A model generated the notes under the pieces. That model made no database searches. It worked only from the letters and a program-made list of their open reading frames with translations, and was not told the DNA's origin. A stretch of 64,000 nucleotides of DNA, taken from the NCBI RefSeq assembly GCF_002215035.1, contig NZ_NKFP01000007.1, forward strand, positions 1 to 64,000. The letters are read 5' to 3'. The translations under genes and the position numbers were made by a program. Origin of the DNA: Leptolyngbya ohadii IS1. GTDB lineage: Bacteria; Cyanobacteriota; Cyanobacteriia; Elainellales; Elainellaceae. This document shows positions 18,250 to 25,271 of the stretch, one piece after another. Each line of letters opens with the position of its first letter. The stretch's first letter is position 1.

Positions 18250-18593
18250 TGCCCTCCGCACCGTAACGCAGTGCGGTTTGGGCTTCGCTCTTGAGTGAAG
18301 AAGCCCGTTCCACGCTGCCGCCAGAGGCGGGTCGGCTTGCCCGCTACGCGATCGCAACAGAGCCAAACGGGAATTAGATTTTATCGGTGATTTGTTGATT
18401 CATTTTCAATTAAACTGATGACGATATCTTAGCCTTGAAGATCAATTGAAAAACGCGATCGCATAAGCAGTTTGGACGAGCACAACAATTATCGAGATTG
18501 AATCAAAAGATGAATTGCCGTGAAGATTTGCAGGTAAGCTAAAGATAATCTCAGAAGCGTTATCATTAACCTTCAAAAACAGTCCCTTCAGCT
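18250..18593. repeat. Gap with degenerate palindromic elements
   Basis: No gene is visible. Between 18250 and 18356 several short inverted repeats are packed together (CCGCACCG...CGCAGTGCGG, CTTCGCTC...GAGTGAAG, and GTCGGCTTGCCCGCTACGCGATCGC). The last is the end of the same element family that interrupts genes at 24371, 25216 and 34303. The rest is AT-rich and may hold the promoter of the next gene. Confidence 0.5.
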
Positions 18594-19187
18594 ATGCCCC
18601 GTACTCGTTCACAAACTGCGTCTAAAATTGCTCCTGATGCGATTGCTCAACTCACTTCAGTCTTTGATGCCCTGCCTGAAAAGCCCAGAGACACCTATAC
18701 GCTACGTCAGGCAGTCACTCAGCTATACGCACCGCTTCAGACTGCCCTGAGTCGGGGATATAGCTACGAAGAGATTGCTGTCATTCTGTCAGAGCAGGGA
18801 ATTCCCATTTCTGCTCTTTCCCTGAAACGTTACCTGTCCCTTAGCAAGAGCGATCAAACCCAAATATCATCGGGTCAGGGCAAGCGGCGTAGACGTAAGC
18901 AAGAGGCATCGGTCGAAGCTGCCCCAGAACTTGCAGAGAGTACGGCAAGCTCAATCGAATCCCCCACTCAACTAGATCCGGAACCGGCTCCCAAACGGCG
19001 CGGTCGATCTAAAGCCGCACCTTCAGAGCAGCCCACGCTAGAAGCTCCTGTCACTGTCCCTGCTGATCCTCAACCAGAGCCAGAAGCGATACCCAAACGA
19101 CGCGGCAGGACGAGTAAAACCGCAGCTAAATCAAAACCCGCAGTACGCACCACGACTCGTACCCGCAAAGGGCGTGGACGCGAATAA
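18594..19187 (+). CDS. MobC-like DNA-binding protein with basic RRGR tails
   Basis: A 197-residue protein. Residues about 55-90 (GYSYEEIAVILSEQGIPIS, then LKRYL) look like the helix-turn-helix of MobC or plasmid relaxosome accessory proteins. The C-terminal half is disordered, rich in Pro, Glu and Ala, and holds AT-hook-like repeats PKRRGRSK and PKRRGRTSK before a very basic end (RTRKGRGRE). It probably binds DNA, perhaps an origin of transfer, but no relaxase gene is in the window. It lies 25 nt before dinB and may be co-transcribed with it. Confidence 0.6.
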   Translation: MPRTRSQTASKIAPDAIAQLTSVFDALPEKPRDTYTLRQAVTQLYAPLQTALSRGYSYEEIAVILSEQGIPISALSLKRYLSLSKSDQTQISSGQGKRRRRKQEASVEAAPELAESTASSIESPTQLDPEPAPKRRGRSKAAPSEQPTLEAPVTVPADPQPEPEAIPKRRGRTSKTAAKSKPAVRTTTRTRKGRGRE

Positions 19188-19212
19188 TTAGCAGGTATAA
19201 TCAAAAGCTGCA

Positions 19213-20289
19213 ATGTCAGCAGTGAGGAAGATTATCCACGTCGATATGGATGCGTTTTATGCCTCGGTCGAGCAACGGGATGAGCCGAGATACCGGGGCA
19301 AACCGATTGTTGTGGGCGGTTCTCCCAACAAGCGTGGTGCGGTAGCCGCTGCTAGCTATGAGGCAAGACGATACGGCATTCATTCTGCCATGCCTTCTCG
19401 CACCGCTCATCAAAAGTGCCCCCATCTCATCTTCGTTAAACCTCGCTTTGAGGTGTATCGCCGCATCTCATTGCAGATTCGAGAAATCTTCTACCGCTAC
19501 ACCGACTGGGTAGAGCCGCTTGCCCTGGATGAAGCCTACCTCGATGTCACCCAAAACAAGTTCGATATCCCTTCTGCTACCTGGATTGCTCAAACTATTA
19601 AGCAAGAGATCTACGAAGAGACAGGACTGACCGCTTCTGCCGGAGTTTCCATCAACAAGTTCCTGGCAAAAGTGGCTTCGGGCATGGATAAGCCGAATGG
19701 TCTATTTATTATTCCTCCCGAAGAGGCGATCGCGTTTGTAGAACAGTTACCGATCGAGCAGTTTTACGGGGTAGGGCAAGTTACAGCCGCAAAGATGCAC
19801 AAGCTCGGTATTCAAACCGGGGCAGACCTGAAGCAGTGGAGCCAGAGCGATCTGGTGCGTCACTTCGGCAAAGTGGGGCAATACTATTACAAAATTGCCA
19901 GGGCAGAGGACGATCGTCCCGTGCAGCCCAACCGCATTCGGAAGTCGATCGGGGCAGAAAATAGCTATGACCCGGATTTGAATAGTCGGGCTGAAATTGA
20001 AGCGGCACTCGAAGAAGTGGCAGACACCCTCCTGCGGCGACTCGATAGCCAGCAGGCAACCGGACGAACGTTAACGCTCAAAGTGAAATACGCAGACTAC
20101 CAGCAGGTGACACGCAGTCGAACACTCCTGGTTCCGATTCGAGAACGATCAATCGTTTTGGCGGTCGCTCAGGAGTTGTTAGCAACGACAGCGGTTGAAC
20201 AGAAGGCAGTCCGGCTCTTGGGGCTGACGGTTTCAAACCTAATGGGTGAGACACAAGAACAGTTTGTGCAACTCTGCCTGAGCATTTAG
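19213..20289 (+). CDS. dinB: DNA polymerase IV
   Basis: A 358-residue Y-family translesion polymerase. Landmarks are HVDMDAFYASVEQ (first catalytic Asp), AAASYEARRYGI, the second carboxylate motif PLALDEAYLDVT, then ASAGVSINKFLAKVAS and the little-finger domain from about residue 240. The end, VQLCLSI, resembles a degenerate β-clamp-binding peptide. It copies past lesions with low fidelity. The neighbouring MobC-like gene and window content fit a plasmid-borne mutagenesis function. Confidence 0.93.
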   Translation: MSAVRKIIHVDMDAFYASVEQRDEPRYRGKPIVVGGSPNKRGAVAAASYEARRYGIHSAMPSRTAHQKCPHLIFVKPRFEVYRRISLQIREIFYRYTDWVEPLALDEAYLDVTQNKFDIPSATWIAQTIKQEIYEETGLTASAGVSINKFLAKVASGMDKPNGLFIIPPEEAIAFVEQLPIEQFYGVGQVTAAKMHKLGIQTGADLKQWSQSDLVRHFGKVGQYYYKIARAEDDRPVQPNRIRKSIGAENSYDPDLNSRAEIEAALEEVADTLLRRLDSQQATGRTLTLKVKYADYQQVTRSRTLLVPIRERSIVLAVAQELLATTAVEQKAVRLLGLTVSNLMGETQEQFVQLCLSI

Positions 20290-20301
20290 GCAGGAAGAAA
20301 T

Positions 20302-20329
20302 AAAAAACCCTCAATTGCTGAGTTGAGGG
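20302..20329 (-). terminator. Intrinsic terminator for the secreted-nuclease operon
   Basis: On the minus strand CCCTCAA (complement of 20323-20329) pairs with TTGAGGG (complement of 20308-20314) around an 8-nt loop. Six T residues (20302-20307) follow at once. It lies about 100 bp beyond the stop of the minus-strand gene 20426-21010. Confidence 0.75.
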
Positions 20330-20425
20330 CACCAACGTCTAAGAGATGGATGAACAGAGAGGATAAAAAGTAGATTTGATTGAGCAGAAGGACTGTCCTT
20401 AAGATTAGGGTCTGGTCGTCGTAGT

Positions 20426-21010
20426 TCACTCATCAGCAGACATTAAGCCTAATCGGTAGACCTGCTGAACTCGTACCGTCGGGCAGCACCTCGGATCATT
20501 TTCGCCGTGTACAATCACATCGACCAGAATCTTTCTATCCTGAATTCGGACAGATTGCACCTGAACACGGTCGCCCAGCGTGATGGGCACAGTCGGTACA
20601 ACTCGCTCGCCCCGCTGAAGTCCTGCGACTAAGTGACTGTAGACACCTGAAGAACCTCCGGTATTGGTCGTCAGAAGCGTCACGATATCGGATATTCCAT
20701 CTCCATCTAGATCGCCTGTCGCAACCTGTCCAGGGCGGTTATCTAGTCCCACATAAACTTGATTGGTGCGGTCAACAAATTCACCGTTTCGTAGCGTCGC
20801 TCTTCCACCGGGAGCAAAGATGTAGGAAGCATTCAGCATTTGCTGCATTTGATTGCACCAGTCCGCTTTTTGAGGCGTGAACTGCTCACGAGTTGTGCAG
20901 TCATACCAGTCTGATCCCAAATTTGTTTGGGCATGAAGCGGGAGGTTTGCCGAAACCAGCGTTATGCTGAAAGCAATTGTGCTGCTAAGAAGAGTTTTCA
21001 AAAGTTTCAT
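20426..21010 (-). CDS. Secreted protein of unknown function
   Basis: A 194-residue protein with a clear signal peptide (MKLLKTLLSSTIAFSITLVSA, probable cleavage after LHA). A central DLDGDGISD loop resembles a calcium-binding FG-GAP or EF-like turn, followed by β-rich sequence and a CC pair near the end. It starts 2 nt after the stop of the secreted nuclease gene, so the two are surely co-transcribed. I do not recognise the family. It might be a partner or inhibitor of the nuclease, but nothing in the sequence proves this. Confidence 0.6.
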   Translation of the reverse strand: MKLLKTLLSSTIAFSITLVSANLPLHAQTNLGSDWYDCTTREQFTPQKADWCNQMQQMLNASYIFAPGGRATLRNGEFVDRTNQVYVGLDNRPGQVATGDLDGDGISDIVTLLTTNTGGSSGVYSHLVAGLQRGERVVPTVPITLGDRVQVQSVRIQDRKILVDVIVHGENDPRCCPTVRVQQVYRLGLMSADE

Positions 21011-21012
21011 CT

Positions 21013-21744
21013 CTACCGTCCCTCACACACGCGCCCGTCCCCGTCTCCATCCAGCCGGAACGGATCACCGGGAAACAGATTGAACACTCGCTGTGCCTCA
21101 GCCTGCGATGCAAAGTCAGAGCAATCGCAGTCAGAATTCGTGCAGGCAGGCAGGTTTGCAGCAGGCTGCGCCGGGGTGGGTCGGGCAGAAGGAATGGATT
21201 GGATAGGACGAGAGGGAACAGACTGCACCGGAGGATTAGAGGAGTTGGGTCTTTGTCCCTGTCGCCAGTCCCACGGCATCGTTGGGTTTGACTGCGCCCA
21301 GAAACCTCGTCGCGCTGCTCTTGCTGCGGCTTCTCCCTGAAGGTACTGATTCTGGGTGGCAGCACAGCCGCTCAAATACTGGCGGTACACGACAGACATC
21401 CCCTCCTGAACCATCTGAAGATTCACAGAGCGTCCATTCCGGTAAATCTCAGCTACTAATCTGCCGTAACGATCTGTCTCAACTGAACGAACCTGAACCG
21501 CTTGTCCCGGCGGTAGAAGTTGCCGCAGGCGATTTGCGGCTTCAGTCCCTCCAGGCTGCTGAGATTCTGGAGAATCAATACAGACCAAGCGAACTGTAAT
21601 GGCTCTCCCTGCCTGATTGATCCTCAAAGTGTCGCCGTCTCCGGTTGAGACGATTGTTGCAGGGGCAAGAGATTGGGCAGCAACTCTAGGCGCAAAGCCA
21701 GCAAGGAACAGGAGCAAAACCCAGGACGGGAGGGCAAATTTCAT
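21013..21744 (-). CDS. Secreted thermonuclease with Excalibur calcium-binding domain
   Basis: A 243-residue protein: signal peptide, staphylococcal-nuclease-like domain (about 28-150; ATIVSTGDGDTLRI, VRLVCIDSPE, DRYGRLVAEI) with the usual Asp, Arg and Glu active-site region, a Pro/Ser-rich linker, and a C-terminal Excalibur domain (CDCSDFASQAEAQRVF, GDPFRLDGDGDGRVCE). It likely cuts extracellular nucleic acid in a calcium-dependent way. A close paralogue lies at 49135-49878. First gene of a two-gene operon that ends in a terminator. Confidence 0.88.
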   Translation of the reverse strand: MKFALPSWVLLLFLAGFAPRVAAQSLAPATIVSTGDGDTLRINQAGRAITVRLVCIDSPESQQPGGTEAANRLRQLLPPGQAVQVRSVETDRYGRLVAEIYRNGRSVNLQMVQEGMSVVYRQYLSGCAATQNQYLQGEAAARAARRGFWAQSNPTMPWDWRQGQRPNSSNPPVQSVPSRPIQSIPSARPTPAQPAANLPACTNSDCDCSDFASQAEAQRVFNLFPGDPFRLDGDGDGRVCEGR

Positions 21745-21962
21745 ACGTTTTGATTCAACGATGCCTTATTTAAGATTCCCCGTTGGGGAGAAATGAGTGA
21801 CGGTTGCGGCAATATCTTATTCACTGAGGAGAAAGCCATTTCAGGGAATGCACCACAAAGTTTGCAATTATTTATGAGAGAGCGATCGCCAGGACAATCG
21901 AATTAGAGCGATCGCCGATGTGCTGCCGTTAGAGGCAGGTTGGTTAAGGGTCACTTGCAAGC

Positions 21963-22247
21963 TCAAAGCCATTTAGGAATATCAAGCTGTTGAACAAGTT
22001 TTAATTTCTTCTGACGGGGCAATTGCTTAATGCAATATTCGATCTGCAAGGCTTGTCGTTTCGTTTGAAATTTCCAGGAAGCAAGCAGCTCGACAGGACG
22101 ATGTGCTTTGGTGTATCGTCCACCCTTCCCCCCGTTATGAGCAGCAATTCGTGCTTCGATGTTCTTGGTGTACCCCGTGTACAGAGAACCATTGGCACAA
22201 CGCACAATGTACACATAATGGGCATCAGATTCAGCTCGCTCAACCAT
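21963..22247 (-). CDS. GIY-YIG nuclease-domain protein (UPF0213)
   Basis: A 94-residue single-domain protein: VYIVRCANGSLYTGYTKNIEARIAAH contains the GIY-YIG signature (VYI...YTG), followed by a conserved Arg and the RYTKAHRPVELL strand. Length and sequence match the small stand-alone UPF0213/YhbQ group, whose role is poorly known. ATG 22247 is chosen over TTG 22250. Confidence 0.88.
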   Translation of the reverse strand: MVERAESDAHYVYIVRCANGSLYTGYTKNIEARIAAHNGGKGGRYTKAHRPVELLASWKFQTKRQALQIEYCIKQLPRQKKLKLVQQLDIPKWL

Positions 22248-22481
22248 CAAAATTCCTGAAACTTACCTCAATTTACACATTGTAGGGAAGGAAGACCGCT
22301 TAAAAGTAAAAGTTATATGGGCAGCGATGACTAAGGCACTCCTCCGACTCCAAACCTAACGGGTGTACCGGGCATCGGAGATGCGGATTGTGAGTGTAGA
22401 ACTAGCAGAACCGACATTGAGGTGGGTAGTAGGGGTCAGGAGAGATATAGCTTTTTCCACGCTGGTAAGGTACGAGGGGGT

Positions 22482-22531
22482 GTGGGGGCTGTGCCCCCAC
22501 GCAGGGGCTTCGCCCCTGCACTCCGTTTTTT
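22482..22531 (+). terminator. Twin GC-rich hairpins followed by T6
   Basis: GTGGGGGC-TGT-GCCCCCAC (22482-22500) is immediately followed by GCAGGGGC-TTC-GCCCCTGC (22501-22519) and then by T6 at 22526-22531. The shape is a double intrinsic terminator, but no + strand gene precedes it. It is more likely a dispersed repeat of the REP type; a worn relative may lie near 38855-38875. Confidence 0.5.
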
Positions 22532-22637
22532 GTACTTCATTAGCCTGAAAAAGGCTGTAAGCATGAGTGATTGAGGGTTAGATCGTTCCCTAGTGTTCCC
22601 TGCGCTCACGCCCCAAACAGCCTCCTTCTCTTAGTTG

Positions 22638-22686
22638 CAGTTCTGGGAAAGAACCTAACTCTCTAGCAACCAATTTCCCAGAACTG
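22638..22686. repeat. CAGTTCTGGGAAA hairpin repeat, copy A
   Basis: CAGTTCTGGGAAA (22638-22650) and TTTCCCAGAACTG (22674-22686) form perfect 13-bp arms around 23 nt. Related hairpins are at 32829-32875, 37159-37203 and 38793-38835. Loops differ between copies while arms are kept, as expected for selection or spread of a stem. Confidence 0.75.
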
Positions 22687-22902
22687 ATCGAGCCAGCGCT
22701 CAAACTCTGCTGCATTGATCTTCAAAAAGCAGAAAAATTACCAAGCACTAGACGGCGCGGACAGAATCGATCGAAGCTAGTACTTAACGTGGCAATCAAT
22801 CAGCCACTTATAAGGGTAAGTAGGTGCTGGGCGGTTTGGAGGATTACGAAGTCAGTTTGCAATTATTTTCCGGCATTCTCAAGAATGTGAAATTTGAGCA
22901 AA

Positions 22903-24136
22903 CTCACATCTTGCATCAGAACAAATGCTCTAAGTTTTGACTTCGACCAGTTGCAGTTCTAATCCCAGGGATTGGAAAAGTGGACGAGTTTGCTCCAGGT
23001 AGACAAGAAGCAGACAGACCACGATTTCAGGCAGGAGGAGTTTCATTGCTAAAGTTGCTGATGCTCCCCAATCGGGCAAAGTAGATGAACCAGTGGATAA
23101 GTAGACCCAGTGCGCGAGAATAAAACTGACCAGACAAAGGACAAACCAGCGATAAACGCCATTGAGCGTTTGCTGACCAAATCGATGTAACCCGAAGCGG
23201 TGTTTGGCAGTCTCAAAGAAGCCTTCAATGCTCCATCGTTTGCGTCCCCACCAAATGATCGTACTGGCTTTGAGTGGACGAGTGGATAAGACGAAGCGTT
23301 TCTCGAACTTGCCGTCGCGTTTGAGGTAGAGCCAACCCAGGGTGACGGGAAACGACAAACCCTCTAGCCTCACCTGTTGTCCCTGTTTGACTAAGCTACA
23401 GACCTGTCGCCCGTCGGAGAGTTTGCGGTCGCAGCGCACCCCGACAATCAGAGGATAGCGACGCTTTCGCATGGCTTTGAGAAACTCCACACTGCCAAAG
23501 GCAGTATCTGCCAGCACAATGACCCGGTAAGCTTGCATCAAATTTTTGGGCAGCGTGTTGATCAGGCGCACGGCGAGTTGAGCCGCACTGGGTGTCCCTT
23601 TGCCCCGCCAAACTCGAAATCCCCAAGGGACTCGAAACTCGCCCACCACCAGGTACAGGACAACCAAATGTAGCCCTCGCTTGCCTTGCAGCACTGAAAT
23701 CAAATGGGCGAAGCCAATAAATTTGCCGCATTTCTCCAGGGTGGTCAGGTCAACAATTACCCTCAGCCAGGGTCTGCGTCCTCGATGACAAGCCCCCAGC
23801 AGTTCCTGGACAATCTGCTGACGCACAGAGCGAATCACACTCCGTGTAGACCAATCGTAGTGATTGAGGAACCGACTTAATGCCGCCGCAGATTTAATCA
23901 CACTGTGTTCAGGCAAAGGATGTCCCTGCGCTTCGAGAAATAATCCCAGTAGGGCTTGTAGGCTATCGCGCTGGTAAGCGGTCGGCATCAGACCGAGCAG
24001 AGTGTAAACTAACGCTTGGGCGTGTACAAGAATAGATTCCACTGTTCTTGAAAACCTTCATATTGCATCACGCCCTTTTCTCGCATAGATTGGCTCCCCA
24101 GCAAAGCCATTCATTTGTACTGCTGCAAGATGTGAG
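22903..24136 (-). mobile_element. Complete IS4-like insertion sequence, about 1.23 kb
   Basis: Ends CTCACATCTTGCATCAG (22903-22919) and CTGCTGCAAGATGTGAG (24120-24136) are inverted repeats with one mismatch in 17. The flanks both show CAAA next to the ends, a likely 4-bp target duplication; a longer shared TGAGCAAA makes the exact border uncertain. The element holds one transposase gene. Confidence 0.8.
22930..24042 (-). CDS. IS4-like transposase
   Basis: A 370-residue DDE transposase that looks intact. The first Asp is in VIVDLTTLEKCGKF, the second in IVLADTAFGSVEFL, and the Glu in WSIEGFFETAKHRFGL, which matches the Y-x-x-R/E-x6-K type helix of the IS4 group. The N-terminus is helical and DNA-binding. 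It fills the IS almost completely, 27 and 94 bp from the two ends. It should be able to move the element. Confidence 0.88.
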   Translation of the reverse strand: MESILVHAQALVYTLLGLMPTAYQRDSLQALLGLFLEAQGHPLPEHSVIKSAAALSRFLNHYDWSTRSVIRSVRQQIVQELLGACHRGRRPWLRVIVDLTTLEKCGKFIGFAHLISVLQGKRGLHLVVLYLVVGEFRVPWGFRVWRGKGTPSAAQLAVRLINTLPKNLMQAYRVIVLADTAFGSVEFLKAMRKRRYPLIVGVRCDRKLSDGRQVCSLVKQGQQVRLEGLSFPVTLGWLYLKRDGKFEKRFVLSTRPLKASTIIWWGRKRWSIEGFFETAKHRFGLHRFGQQTLNGVYRWFVLCLVSFILAHWVYLSTGSSTLPDWGASATLAMKLLLPEIVVCLLLVYLEQTRPLFQSLGLELQLVEVKT

Positions 24137-24249
24137 CAAATCAACTGCTGAGTTAGCAAATCCATTTCATCGGGCTATGCTGGATGTATCGAATTCGGAG
24201 GCATTCCCTTCTTTATTTCTTCCTTTGATATTCAAACTCTGATCCATGC

Positions 24250-24620
24250 TCTAGTAACAGAAGGGGCAGCCTCAGTTCCCCTCTTAACTCAATAGCCAAG
24301 GCAAGCCCTCCTGCTAGAGGCAGAAGGCTTTCACTATGAGCCAGAAATCAAAACCGTAGGAACGGGCGATGCGACCGGCTTGCCCGCTACGCGAGCGCCA
24401 AGAGCGCGATGCGATCGTCAGCATGGAATATAGTGCCTATAAGCAATTTCCGCACAAGGGACTATACCCAGAATTCAAGCAGGCGTTTCAGAGCTTGCTC
24501 GATCAGGCGTGTGATCAGCTGGATGAACATCCCTTTCGTACCCCCTTGCAATTTACGGAACTGGTACTGCAACGGTATGAACCGGGACAACATCGAATTA
24601 AACTGCTGAGGAAACTGGGT
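24250..24620 (+). pseudogene. Broken 2OG-Fe(II) oxygenase-like gene
   Basis: Fragments in two frames read EAEGFHYEPEIKTVGTGDA and, after a 40-bp palindromic insert, AIVSMEYSAYKQFPHKGLYP...LVLQRYEPGQHRI. The order and the QRYEPG strand recall a cyanobacterial 2-oxoglutarate oxygenase family, where a His-x-Asp should follow. Here that region is gone and the sequence meets a DUF433 gene. Removing 24371-24410 joins the two frames exactly. An additional in-frame stop lies upstream (near 24293). The gene is dead at both ends. Confidence 0.55.
24371..24410. repeat. 40-bp palindromic element in the oxygenase remnant
   Basis: The insert is bounded by GCGACC (24371) and GCGATC (24411), imperfect copies of the target. 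It contains the family core GGCTTGCCCGCTACGCGAGCG. At 40 bp it shifts the frame by one, and removing it on paper restores a single reading frame across the site. Confidence 0.7.
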
Positions 24621-24627
24621 TGGTACC

Positions 24628-24876
24628 CTAGCTCTCTAAATTCTCAGCGATCGCCTCATCAATTTCCTCAGTGTTTTGAGCATAGTAAGTGCGGGCAGCT
24701 TTCAAGTCGTCTCGGATCAACTGAGGGTAGTCGCTGAGCAAGTTTGCCTCCGAGCATCCCTGCCTTTGTAAAGCAATTAACTGCCACACCGGAATCTGCG
24801 TCCGCCCGATACAAGCAGCTCCATTGCAGATTCCAGCAGTCTTTCTGATTTTTGTCGGTGCCATATCTTGTTCCAC
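24628..24876 (-). CDS. DUF433 protein, likely antitoxin without its toxin
   Basis: An 82-residue DUF433 protein: GICNGAACIGRTQIPVWQLI, LLSDYPQL and YYAQNTEEIDEAI are the family's three motifs, forming a small winged-helix fold. DUF433 proteins are usually followed by a DUF5615 PIN-like toxin. Here the DNA just downstream is the broken oxygenase remnant, so the partner has been lost or never came along. ATG 24876 or an internal ATG four codons later could be the start. Confidence 0.75.
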   Translation of the reverse strand: MEQDMAPTKIRKTAGICNGAACIGRTQIPVWQLIALQRQGCSEANLLSDYPQLIRDDLKAARTYYAQNTEEIDEAIAENLES

Positions 24877-25184
24877 TAATCTTGTGATTTGGCTCGTTCT
24901 GAACTCGCTATCAGTAGGGCGATCGAGTTCAGATGTTCAGGTGTGAGCTGGGCAATCATGGCTCAGCTACAGGCTCAGACATCGGGATTTCAAGTCGCAG
25001 TTTTACGATTTGCAATTCATCATGATGCAGAGAATCACTCCTCTTTCATGGTGACACAAAAGATCAATAAAGGTGGGAGTGATGCAGCAGGGTGGGATAA
25101 GAGAATGCGTTAGCAGACACTCTACTGTCTGCTGGGTTCGACTAGGAAGATGAGATAGACTGGGGAGTATCAAGTTCGGATGAG

Positions 25185-25270
25185 GAGGAGAGCCCATGAT
25201 CTTTAAGATCAGCGACGATCGGCTTTCCGCTACACGATGCCGCAGCGCGTTGCGATCGCTTTAATGAACT
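25185..25270 (+). promoter_or_regulatory. Ribosome-binding site and original start of the carotenoid oxygenase
   Basis: GAGGAGGAGAGCCC just upstream of ATG 25196 is the strongest Shine-Dalgarno sequence of the region. From this ATG the frame reads MIFKISDDR and then enters a palindromic insert, ending at TAA 25262. If the insert (25216-25252) is removed the frame continues as RFNELLKIEEVN into the oxygenase gene. This shows where the gene originally began. Confidence 0.8.
25216..25252. repeat. 37-bp palindromic element interrupting the oxygenase gene
   Basis: CGATCG at 25216-25221 and again at 25253-25258 flank the family core (GGCTTTCCGCTAC...GCAGCGCG). The 37-bp length shifts the frame. 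Excision on paper leaves one CGATCG and joins the start codon at 25196 to the long downstream frame. Confidence 0.8.
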
Positions 25271-25271
25271 G

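Larger units (their letters stand above)
22330..22690. repeat. Dispersed repeat block (copy 2 of the zinc-ribbon locus)
   Basis: 22340-22440 is clearly similar to the 5' part of the zinc-ribbon pseudogenes at 12400-12520 and 38590-38720 (shared GGAGATGCGG...GTGTAGAACT...GAGG.GGGTAGT..GGGTC). 22569-22635 matches 38719-38785 (TGATTG..G.TT.GATC.TTCC..TAGTGTTCCCTGCGCTC). The coding part is lost, so only flanks of the locus remain, with hairpins inserted between them. Confidence 0.6.

Noticed and set aside
24889-25113. A 74-codon + strand frame as possible partner of DUF433
   Set aside because: It lies divergent from DUF433 and does not resemble a PIN-like toxin; composition is not gene-like.
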